The position numbers were made by a program, and so were the translations under genes. The notes beneath the pieces were generated by a model, which saw only the letters and a program-made list of their open reading frames with translations, did no database searches and was not told where the DNA came from. DNA of 64,000 nucleotides from Aegilops tauschii subsp. strangulata (lineage: Eukaryota; Streptophyta; Magnoliopsida; Poales; Poaceae): NCBI RefSeq assembly GCF_002575655.3, contig NC_053039.3, forward strand, positions 217,267,622 to 217,331,621. The letters run 5' to 3'. This document shows positions 45,800 to 55,330 of this stretch, piece after piece (the first letter of the stretch is position 1; each line of letters starts with the position of its first letter).

Positions 45800-46090
45800 C
45801 GGCTTCTATTTGTGTGTTTATTGTTTCATCAGCAGTCCTCTATTATCGTAATCACAATTAATATCTTTGGAACAGGAACGCTCAGCTCTATTTTAGTGGA
45901 ACTGCACAAAATGATCGGAATGTTGCATGCTCCAGACAGCTACTTTTTTCCCAACATGCCTTGTTGATTTAGACAGAGCTGGGGGGACGTTGCTGCCAAT
46001 GAAAGCATGGATCAATTTTAATTTAACACCTTCTCACAACTTTGTCTTCAGTTGTGATGTAAATATTAGCTCTGATTAGCAAGGAAGTTA
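45800..46090 (+). other. Module copy 1, downstream conserved segment
   Basis: CTTCTATTTGTG, AATATCTTTGG, TTTTAGTGGAACTGCACAAAA, in part, and CTCACAACTTTGTCTTCAG, GTAAATATT occur here and, in the same order, at 49220-49540. GGAACAG|GA at about 45880 could be an acceptor. No long frame. Confidence 0.5.
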
Positions 46091-46289
46091 GTTTTTTATT
46101 TTTTTCCGAAAGAGCATCGATGGCAAGACACACGAAACAAAAGCTGAAAGCTCACACCATTGTACAATTTCAAGTCGCTGGAAAATTATTTGTATAGTAC
46201 GTCAATTATGTAAACAAATGCTGGAAGCTTGATAGCATTGCCAGAAGCCTCTTCGGCATCCGGGTCCATCTGCCATGTACAAAATTATA

Positions 46290-46590
46290 CTCCTTCGTTC
46301 CTAAATATTTGTCTTTTTACAAATTTCAAATGGGCATATTTTAGAGTGGATATTCACTCATTTTGCTTCGTATGTGTACTCCCTCCGTTCCTAAATATTT
46401 GCCTTTCTAGATATTTCAACAAGTGACTACATACGGAGCAAAATTAGTGAATCTACACTCTAAAATATGTCTATATACATCCATATGTAGTACTCCATTT
46501 GAATCTCTAAAAAGACAAATATTTGAGTAGTCACCCGTTGAAATCTCTAGAAAGACAAATACTCTAGAGTATATTTAAGAACCGAGGGGA
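46290..46590. mobile_element. Stowaway MITE cluster, one copy inside another, rearranged
   Basis: An outer left arm, TA|CTCCTTCGTTCCTAAATATT, and an outer right arm ending AACCGAGGGGA|TA enclose a second left arm, TA|CTCCCTCCGTTCCTAAATA (from 46380), and its right half ending GACAAATATTTGAGTAG, which has lost its outer end. All arms belong to the family with TTTGTCTTTCTAGA-type inner sequence. Confidence 0.75.
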
Positions 46591-46639
46591 TAGTGCGCAG
46601 CCGCGTGGGGGACTCATACCGGTCGTTGCGCCGCATTAA

Positions 46640-46975
46640 TAGTGAGTAATGAGCAGTCAAATCATAAGCCCCACCTTTCCCACTGTAAGTTGCTCGGAAG
46701 AAGCAACCATCAATACGCTCTTCTTTGAATCCGCTCATACTACTCCATCCGTCACTGTTTATAGAGCGCGCTTCAGAAAAAGAGAAAATCTCTGGGACCA
46801 AGGCGACCAGCGATCGGCCTGAAAAATAGCATTGGTAGTTATAGCATGGCGTCTATTACTAGAGGAAATAATGCGTACACACATGCATGCAGTGCTTCCA
46901 CCCCGGGTACACACATGCATGCACTTACTCCACTCCGTAGTACTACATCGAGAGAAAATTGCGGTTACCACGCCC
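46640..46975. other. Partial copy of module upstream region, then MITE-like relic
   Basis: GAGCAGTCAAATCA and TCGGAAGAAGCAACCATCA (46646-46712) recur at 48757-48812 directly before module copy 2, so this is a fragment of a further copy. It is followed by TACTCCATCCGTCACTGTTTATAGAGCGCGC, in part, resembling one end of a Stowaway element, and by the direct repeat GTACACACATGCATGCA (46874 and 46909). No coding signal through 47369. Confidence 0.4.
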
Positions 46976-47369
46976 TAATTAATTGAGCATTAAACCAAAC
47001 GTGTCTAAAGTCTCTCTGGTGGTGGAAATGCATTGAGAGAAATGCATCATAATGAAGCGCGCCCTGTAAACTGTGACGGAGGGAGGAGTAGTATGAAGGT
47101 GCAAAACCAAGTACGCGTATGGCTAGTCGGTCAACGCACCTCCTCTTGGCATATCACTGACATGTGGGACCGGAGTGTGAGCAAACCGATCTCAATTGAC
47201 GGCAAAATGGCCAACCCGCCATTCCTTGAGAGAGACGAGGAGCGAGAACACACAGACGGGCTGGCACGGAGGCCAAGATATATTCGAGCATGGTTGATCG
47301 ATATCATCATTACATGTTGGGCTGTCGTTTTCCGCCCTTCTCCGGAATAAATGTGTACTTTATCAAAGA

Positions 47370-47704
47370 TTAAGAAAAATAAGAGTACAAAGGCTCCACC
47401 ATGCGGTTCTAGTAGTAGTACTACTCGTACTACTAAACCTTGCGCTTGGCTCTTCGCCTCTTCTTGAAGCCGAACAATGATGGTACTCCGCATGTTCGGT
47501 ACTACAGTGTATGCCTCTGGCAATCTGACACCGAATGAACTGATGCATGTCCACCGCCTAGGCGAGGGTACGTTGCATTAGTCGAAAGGAGTAAGCGAGC
47601 TTCACCTTGTGCTTCAAGCTTCTCCTCGTTCTGCGAGTTGATGGGACACACCAACAAGTAGTGCTAGTCCATACTCCCTCCTTTCCGGTTAATATGGCCT
47701 AATC
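47370..47704. repeat. Local direct duplication, copy D1
   Basis: AATAAGAGTACAAA, TTGCGCTTGGCTCTTCGCCTC, in part, TCTGGCAATCTGACACCGAAT, GTCCACCGCCT, AAGCTTCTCCTCGTTC, GGGACACA and TCCGGTTAATATGGC occur in the same order in D2. The end from 47673 (TACTCCCTCCTTTCCGG) resembles a Stowaway terminus. Confidence 0.8.
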
Positions 47705-47732
47705 TTTTTGTGGGTAAATGAGAGAGCTTTAT

Positions 47733-48089
47733 TCATATATAGGCATTCTTAGGACAATCAGCCAAGACACTGGTCACTAGGAAGCGAGGTACCCCGCAAA
47801 AAAAGAAGTAGGAAGCGAGGTGTTTCATCAAGCCAGCTCTCGGCCACAATCAAAGTGCAGCAAGCATGGTTCGCACAAAGATGCGCCGCAAGGTTTGCTG
47901 ACCTGTTTACATGCTGAATAACAAAAAAGAGAGGAAATATTACCGAGCGCTCCTATTTGTAACAGGATATGAGCCAGAATTAAGCGAGAATTGTGGCGAG
48001 TGTACCATGCAATCAACTTCCATTATCACATGCGAGAACCCTCGAAGAGAACCAAATGTGTTGAAGATTGCTTTATCATATTTTAAAAA
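47733..48089 (-). pseudogene. RNase H-like domain gene fragment (3' end), frameshifted
   Basis: The minus strand reads VIMEVDCMVHSPQFSLNSGS, then, after a frameshift, FVIQHVNRSANLAAHL and AESWLDETPRF, and closes LADCPKNAYI with TGA at 47733-47735. The pattern of an acidic start, N-R-x-A-N-x-x-A-H-L and a conserved acidic C-terminus is that of the plant RNase H-like family related to the RNase H of non-LTR retroelements. AATAAA overlaps the stop codon on the same strand (47728-47733), as a poly(A) signal would. The N-terminal part is missing, so this is a fragment, not a gene. It sits exactly between the two local duplications D1 and D2. Confidence 0.75.
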
Positions 48090-48466
48090 TATAATAAGAG
48101 TGCAGACGCTCCTCCATCCGGTTCCTAGTACTAGTATAGTAGTACATACCTCTATAGACTATAGTAGTAGTACTAGTACTAGTAAACTTTGCGCTTGGCT
48201 GTTCGCCTCTTCGGGAAGTGCAACAATAATAGTACTACTAGTATAGTGTATGCTTCTGGCAATCTGACACCGAATTAACTGTTGCACGTCCACCGCCTGA
48301 GCGAAGGATAGCTTGCATTAGTCAAAAGTTTCTCCTTGTCCTGCGAGCCACCGCGCGCAAGCTTCTCCCGTCCTGCAAGCTTCTCCTCGTTCGGCAAGTT
48401 GACGGGACACAGCAAAGTAATGCTAGTCCATACTGCCTCCTCTCCGGTTAATATGGCTTAATTTCA
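48090..48466. repeat. Local direct duplication, copy D2
   Basis: Second copy of D1, about 720 bases downstream in the same orientation, with extra TAGTAGTACTAGTACTAG microsatellite expansion and an extra CAAGCTTCTCCCGTCCTG block. Confidence 0.8.
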
Positions 48467-48756
48467 AACGAGATAAATACACTGTTTGTCACTGTATATT
48501 TGTAAAAATACAGTCAGTGGACTTCATAATACACTCATTGCGCTCAATATATACATTTTCTGGTGTTTATACGGTCACTAGCTCACCCTGGCTGAGTATG
48601 TGTGTGCATGCACGTGTAGGTTGAGAACTTGAGCGTGACCGTGTGTGTTCTGTCGTGTGCTCATGCATGCATTAGGGCGTCGCGCGTGTTTTTGCGTCCA
48701 TGTGTACGTGTGACTGTTGCATACACGTAGGGGGAGTACGTGTAGGGGCCACTAAA

Positions 48757-49131
48757 GGAGCAGTCAAATCACACAGTAAGTTAGTCGGAAGAAGCAACCA
48801 TCATTTCACTCTTCAATGACACGTACGCAATATAAAATGGTTGATATGGAGAGAAAAAGAAAACCACTATATATACACTAGCAGGAGCCTAAGCTACAAG
48901 CCTGCTTGCTTGGGTTGCTCTCTTCACAAGCATAGAACGACGGTGGCCACACCGCTGGTCACATATCCGGCCTGATCCCGCAGCTTGGGGAAGGGAACAA
49001 TGTTCTGCGTAGACGCGGTCGACATCGGCGAGGGAGAAAATCCACAGTCGGTGCATCCCAATCGGGGGTCACCGCGGTATGGGCCGATGCCGTGTCCCAA
49101 CCGCCCTTCTAGCTACAGCCCGACGTCGCAG
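48757..49131 (+). other. Module copy 2: promoter-like region plus exon with AG|GT donor
   Basis: CAATGACACGTACGCAATATAAAA, in part, GATATGGAGAGAAAAAG and a TATA box (TATATATA, 48868-48875) precede an exon with CACCGCTGGTCACATATCC, GGCCTGATCCCG and a GTATGGGCCGATGCC block, ending CGTCGCAG|GTAGTC. In the frame that gives PLVTDPAASRS in copy 1, this copy reads PLVTYPA, then a stop, then SRS, so any protein is broken here. Confidence 0.5.
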
Positions 49132-49540
49132 GTAGTCCATCTTCCTTTTGGAGCCGGCTTGCTCCACTGCCGCAGCTCCCCACGTAGCTCCATCTCCATG
49201 TCGATCTTTCTCTACTTCTACCGCTTCTACTTGTGATGAGTTTATGTCTCATGAACTAGTGCCAGTACTATTATTCTAATCACACTTCTTCAATATCTTT
49301 GCCATCATGGATGCTCAACTCGATTTTAGTGGAACTGCACAAAAGCATCGTATGATCTGAGGGTGCCAGCCGTCTTTCCTTCGACAGGTTCTACCTGGCC
49401 AGGAAATTAAATCCTGTTTAGGGTTTAGGGTTTAAGTCGTAGTGACCCCATCAGTAGTTTTTCTTTTGTACACGCTCTCACAACTTTTGTCTTCAGTTGT
49501 GAAGTAAATATTGGCTATGATCTGTGAATCATTGAGATGC
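49132..49540 (+). other. Module copy 2, downstream segment
   Basis: CTTGCTCCACTGCCG and CCACGTAGCTCCAT match the start of copy 1's putative intron. From 49220 on it matches 45800-46090. Copy 2 lacks about 420 bases present in copy 1. A short TTTAGGGTTTAGGGTTTA lies at 49416-49434. Confidence 0.5.
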
Positions 49541-49544
49541 ATCA

Positions 49545-50430
49545 GCATGCGTGTTAGTTTTCCTTTGTATTTGATGGAATGTTGTAACGGGGCAACCTTG
49601 GAGTAGGAATGAAAATGGAGTGGAAAGTTTCCGTTTTTTCGGAGAAAAAATGGAAACGGAGAGAAACCAACGTTTCGTTTCGTTGGATCGCACCATCGAG
49701 CAAAACAACCGTTTAAATCACGTCTATCGCGTTCGTTTCTCTCCCTCCTCCACGGCTCGACCCCACACGATCACTCGGCATGCCACTCACCGCAAACCGA
49801 GTATACGATAACTTTCCTGCCTGCTTGTTGATGGATCGCGCCATGGAGTACTAGTACTACTGGAAGAGATTGACGAGTTGGGGAGGACAGCTAGCTGTAG
49901 CATGGAATCCCAAGAACTTTTTACATGCATGTTGTGGCCGGCTATTGCGACCTTTGAACGCGGAGCAGTCGCGTGCACCAGGAAGCGGCACGGGCGATGC
50001 TCTCTCGGCCGGCGCACCACTTCAATGCCGACACCAGTGAGAGGTCGCGTCCACTCTAGCCGGGCATGAATGCGGCACTAACCGTTTCGGGCGGGAAGCA
50101 CGCGCGGGTGATGAAGAGGGTTCGGGTTGGTCAGGAGTGGCCGTGGCAGCGGTCCGGACGCCCGCAAACAAGAGATGTTGTACGTTAATATTGCCGCGTA
50201 TATAATTCACAACGTAAATAATGTGCCAGTTGGACAAATATGATTGGAGATGGAGATGGAAATGGAATTTTACGTAAACACGGATATGCATGTCTATGTC
50301 CATGTGTGTGTGCGCGACGACTCTCGCGACCTGGAAGCGGGGGCATGTCTTTTATCGAGTTTTCTTTCTTGGTACGTTAAAAAATTGTCCGCCAGTTTTT
50401 GTTTCTTTTTTCCGGGAGCGCGCGTATTCT
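49545..50430. other. Mixed sequence without recognisable gene
   Basis: Contains GAAAATGGA/GGAAACGGA words (49609-49665), TACTAGTACTAC, and a GC-rich block 49940-50170. Frames on both strands are short and show no domain. Confidence 0.5.
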
Positions 50431-50439
50431 ATTTAAAAC

Positions 50440-50927
50440 CACTGCTTTGGAGAGATTGTTTACTCCATTATAGCCTCTTGTTTGATAGAGTTTCTCGCGT
50501 CTCGTTCTCTCACCCCCTCCATATCAAAACAAGATGACAGTGTCCACACTATCTCTCTCCTCACCGGTGGTCACAGATCCGGCCGAATCCCGTCCGCTGC
50601 GGGAGGTGAGGAGGTGCAGCATTGACGTTGTCGCCGTCGGCGATGGAGGAAGCCGATGCACACCGTCCTCTCGGAGTCGGCGCTGGCGCGGACGAAGGTC
50701 CTCCGCACCCTTGTTCGCTGCCGTCGTGTGGGCAGATCCCGCCCGCCCGCCTAAGCGACATCTCGCCCACCTGAGGTATAACTTCTTGTACTGGTCCAGC
50801 TCCCGAGGTTGCTGCATGCGGGTTTTCTTCTACGCGACTACTCCCCAGCTCCCCATGTATAGTAGCTAGGGTTCGTCGGCTGGTCCAACATCACCTACTA
50901 TTATAGAGGAAATGCCACTCGAAAAGT
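50440..50927 (+). other. Module copy 3: exon with AG|GT donor, cut by element G
   Basis: CTCACCGGTGGTCACAGATCC, in part, GGCCGAATCCCGTCCGC and TGTGGGCAGATCCCGCCCG align with copies 1 and 2. The exon ends CACCTGAG|GTATAA at 50775. The frame from 50534 reads LSLSSPVVTDPAESRP, similar to copy 1. The TATA position is weak (CATTATAG). Element G starts 150 bases after the donor, so any downstream exon would lie beyond it. Confidence 0.5.
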
Positions 50928-53900
50928 TGTCACGCCCACGATGCGGCTATATCTCCCACGTGTCGAGGCACGACTTAGAGGCATAACCGCATAGTGGTTT
51001 TGTCGCAAGAAGGGTCATCTTCACACAATCCCATGTAATGAACAAGAATGGGATAAAGAGTTGGCTTAAAATCGCCACTTCACACAATACATAAATATCC
51101 TCATACATCATCCAAAATACAATCATATAGACCGGCTACGGCCAAAATCCAGATGAAAATAAGACAACCCCAAATGCTAGATCCCCGATCGTCCCAACTG
51201 GGCTCCACTACTGATCATCAGGAAAAGACACATAGTAACGACCACGTTCCTCGTCGAACTCCCACTTGAGATCGACGCCATCGTCTGCACTGGCATCGTC
51301 GGCACCTGCAACTGGTGTTGGAAGTATCTGTGAGTCACGGGGACTCAGCAATCTCACACCCGCGAGATCAAGACTATTTAAGCTTATTGGACAAGAGGTG
51401 CAAAGAGGTGGAGCTGCAGCGGCAAAAACAAATATGGTGGCTAACTTGCGCAATTGAGAGCGAGAAGAGAAGCAAAGGAACGGACGTCATCTAGCAATGA
51501 CCAAGAAGAGGCCCTGAACACCTACTTACAGCTAAAACCAATCCTCGAGTTTCCCCAAGGTGGCGCTGCAAGTGGCTCTAGTTTGGACCAGCACTCAGAG
51601 GAACACTGGCCCGGGGGTTGAAAATAAAGATGACCCTCGGGCTCTAGAAAACCCGGGGGAAAAGGTATAGGTCGCAAATGGTAAAACCAAGGTTGGGCCT
51701 TGCTGGAGGAGTTTTATTCAAGGCGAACTGTCAAGGGGGTCCCATAAATCACCCGACCGCGTAAGGAACGCAAACTCAAGGAACATAATCCCGGTATAAC
51801 AGTAACTAGGGCAGCAAGAGTGGAACAAAACACCAGGCATAAGGCCGAGCCTTCCACCCTTTACCAAAATATATAGATGCATTAATTAAATAAGAGATAT
51901 TGTGATATCCCAACATATCCATGTTCCGACATGGAACAAACTTCAACTTCACCTGCAACTAGCAACGCTATAAGAGGGGCTGAGCAAAAGCGGTAACATA
52001 GCCAAACAACGGTTTGCTAGGCGAGGATGGTTAGAGGCTGACATGGCTAAAATAGGAGACATGATATAGCAAAAGATAGGTAGCGAGCATGGCAATAGAG
52101 CGAACATCTAGCATAGCAAAGATAGAAGTGATTTCGAGGGGTGGTCATCTTGCCTGCAAGATTCTCAGAGTTGTCGAAAGCTTGATCCTCGTAAGCGTAA
52201 TCGATAGGTTCCTCGTTCACGAACTCGTCTCCCGGATCTACCCAAGACAAGAACACAAACAAACGGAACCACAATCAACAACGAGAAATGCACAAGCAAC
52301 ATGATGCAAAGCATGTATGATATGCAAGATATGATATGCGATGCGTATGCGTGCTCCGGAAGGAAAATGATGAACATGGCAGTAACTTGGCAAAACAAGC
52401 ATGCCACTGGAAAGATGAGATGATTTCGGTCGAAATCGATATAAAGATCACCGGAATCGGATGCACGGTTTGCAAATGGCAAGCAAAACAAGAATGACAC
52501 TAATCTGCGATAAACAGCAAGATAGCACTTAAAATACAACAAGTAACAATGCTACAGCACCCCAACATAGCAACAAAGCACATGGCAGTAATCTACAGGA
52601 GATGCTTGACAAAATATGAACACTGAGCTACGGCTAGTTCACAACATACCAAGCTCAAACAAGCATGGCAAAAGTGCAAAAGATTATAGGTTCACAGACT
52701 TGGTGAAAAACTGGACATGGCAGAAATCATCATCAGATAGCAATGTTCAGAGCACGAAATCAACATGCTACAGGAACTTAACATAGCAAAACAAGGCATG
52801 GTAGTGTTCTACTAAATGCACATGATAAAAATCCTTTACTGACCATAAGCCAAAAAGGACCAGAAGATATGATGGCAAGCATGTAAACATAGCAAGTTTC
52901 GTTATCAGGTTTCAGACTTAGCAGAAAACAGAGCATGGCAGAAATATTAATATGTAGGCCTCTTTGTGAGCTTGATGCACTCACTACAGAGCAATGCAGG
53001 ACAAACCAAGCATACCTATAGCAAGATGGCATATTTATGAAGCTATCCATGGCAAGAACAATTGCATAGCATGTATGGATCAACTACAATAAGCTTGGCA
53101 AAAATGCATATCATGTTAAGAATCTGCCAGAAATATTTTATAGCAAAAGTAGAGCAAGATTGAGTCATGCTATGGTACTCTAAAATTGCAACCAATTGCA
53201 GTAATCGATCTATTACAACTATATCTACAAAACATCCTTACTGAACATCTCCAAAATATGCATGGATCTCTCTGTAGCATCAAGTTTATATGGCAACAAA
53301 GTTACAGCAGACGAGGACTTAGAGAAAACACTAAGTCCCTGAAATCAGAAATATTACGGGACCTACTTTGCATGCTTGTGCTAGTCACCAAAAATATCAC
53401 AAAAATACATGGACTACACCAATGGAAAGATGGCATGGCATACTTCAAAACACATGTAGAGCTCATGCTCAAAAGATGCACAGATTAAATGATACAAAAA
53501 TGACAAATCTCCAAGTTCTGATAAGAACCCGAGATTAACAGCAACTAGCCCTCTTCCAACGAAGATCTGGGCATGAAGATGACCTCTAATGAACATGGTG
53601 AAATTGAACAAAATGAAGAGCATCACGAGGCGAACAATTTGACATATTATACGTGCGAATCGGAGCTACATGCACAAAGTTATCGCATCGGGAATAGGAG
53701 CACTTGCTGAGAAAATTTAGGGACTTGGAAGATTTCGAGGGGGATTCGAGAGAAGTCAACGGGAGGCTCCATACCAGATCCGATCGGAGGTCGCCCGAGC
53801 TCCTCGAGCCCGAGCTCGTCGGCGGCGAGGCAGGGGCCGGCGGGCCTGGCCGGAGGAGGAGAAGGCCGAGGGAGGAGAGGCGGCGCCGGAGGAGGGGGTC

Positions 53901-54745
53901 GCCGGCGGGGGCGGCGAGCGCTGGCGGCGGGCGCGCGGCGGCGGGGACGGGCGCCGCGGCGGCGGCGATGGCCGCTGATGGCGGCGTACTGGCCGGCGGC
54001 GGGGAAGGCGCGCGGGCGCGCGGGCGCGGAGGCGGCGGGCCGCAGGGACCGGCGATGGGCCTGCGGGCCGGCGGCGGGGCGAGGCCGGAGGCGGCCACGT
54101 GGCGCTCGCGGGTTGGCCGGGCGGCGCGGGCGGACGCGTCCGGCGCGGCGCGGAGGGAGAGGGTTAGGGTTCGTCTGAGATTTCATTTTCGGGATGCCCA
54201 CTCATTTATAGGTAGAGGGAGCTAGGAGACTCCAAATGAGGTGCGGTTTTCGCCCACACGATCGTGATCGAACGACCTAGAGCATGGAAGAGAGTTTGGT
54301 GGGCTTTGGGCTGGTTTTGGATGGGGTTTTTGCTGGACACTCAAATGGACTTTGCGGATGCCCGGTTAACCGTTGGAGTACCAAACGACCTCCGAAAGGA
54401 ACGAAACTTGACCGGTAGTCTCCGGGTGGTATATAAAGGCCACTTGACAAGCCTCGGTCCATTCCGAGAAATTTTGACACACGCACACGAAAGAAAACAA
54501 GAGGGGTGCACCGGAGGAGATAGGAGCGCCGGATTGGAAAACGGACAACGGGGAAAATGCTCGGATGCATGAGACGAACACGTATGCGAATGCAATGCAC
54601 ATGATGACATGATATGAAAATGCATGACATGACAAAATACAAAACGAAAGACAAAACCCAACAACGGAGGGAAAAACATATCACATAGCCGGAAATGGCA
54701 AGAGTCGGAGTTACAAATATGGCAAGTTACATGCGGGGTGTTACA
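50928..54745 (-). repeat. Element G 3' LTR, 3.82 kb
   Basis: TGTCACGCCCACG at the left and GGGGTGTTACA at the right, giving TGTAACACCCCG as LTR start on the minus strand. It shares with element A's LTR the block around CACGGGGACTCAGCAATC, GGTGGCTAACTT and GAGAAGAGAAGCAAAGGAAC, and long CATGGCA-rich stretches. Confidence 0.9.
54204..54210 (-). promoter_or_regulatory. TATA box in element G 3' LTR
   Basis: Minus strand CTACCTATAAATGAGTGGGC, with GAACCCTAACCCTCTCCC about 40 bases downstream where transcription would begin, inside the GC-rich part of the LTR. Confidence 0.6.
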
Positions 54746-54765
54746 ACACTCCACCACTACGAGAG

Positions 54766-54782
54766 GATCTTGTCCCGAGATC
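54766..54782. other. Hairpin beside element G 3' LTR, overlapping the pol stop
   Basis: GATCTTG and CGAGATC around TCC, 20 bases from the LTR; six Watson-Crick pairs and one T-G. The gag-pol stop codon (54782-54784) touches the stem base. Confidence 0.65.
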
Positions 54783-55330
54783 TAGGACTGAAAGAACTCC
54801 GGATATTCGAAACGGAGATGGTCCTCGCGTTCCCATGTGGCTTCCCGGTCGGAATGGTGCGACCACTTCACTTTCAGGAATTTGATAGACTTGTTGCGAG
54901 TCTTGCGCTCAGTTTCTTCAAGAATAGCAACGGGGTGCTCATGATAAGACAAATCTTCTTGGAGGTCAATCTCTTGGAAGTCGATAGTGCGCTCAGGCGT
55001 CTTGAAGCACTTGCGGAGCTGTGACACGTGGAACACATCGTGCACGTTCGCGAAGTTGGAAGGAAGCTCAAGTTGATAGGCGAGGTCGCCTCTTTTGCCA
55101 ATGATCTTGAAAGGACCCACGTATCTAGGTGCAAGCTTCCCTTTGATACCGAAGCGACGAGTGCCTTTCATTGGAGAGACACGGAGGTAGACATGGTCTC
55201 CGATCTCGAAAGCCAAATCACGATGCTTACTATCATAGTAACTCTTCTGGCGCGATTGCGCGGCTTTGAGATTATCACGGATGACTTTACACATCTCTTC
55301 AGCTTCAGTGATTAAGTCATTGCCAAGAAG
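54782..55330 (-). pseudogene. Integrase C-terminus and chromodomain of element G (after second stop)
   Basis: The frame continues directly after the stop at 55331-55333 to TAG at 54782, about 182 codons. MCKVIRDNLKAAQSRQKSYY and GDHVYLRVSPMKGTRRFG are the conserved end of Gypsy integrase (the GPY/F region follows with LAPRYVGPFKI). The last 50 residues, from HPVAILEETERKTRN through LKVKWS to ATWEREDHLR, have the form of a chromodomain, which in related elements guides integration towards marked chromatin. As cut by the stop it would not be joined to the catalytic core. Confidence 0.85.

Noticed and set aside
46140..46275. Minus-strand peptide MDPDAEEASGNAIKLPA before a stop
   Set aside because: Only about 28 codons and no family recognised; too little to call a gene fragment.
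47033..47350. 105-codon plus-strand frame
   Set aside because: No domain, no conserved counterpart in the neighbouring duplications, and chance length for this composition.
49416..49434. Telomere-like TTTAGGG repeats
   Set aside because: Fewer than three units, too short to call an interstitial telomere tract.
53586..54225. 170-173 codon frames on both strands, repeated at 63004-63648
   Set aside because: GC-rich LTR part of element G with frame-shifting differences between the copies.
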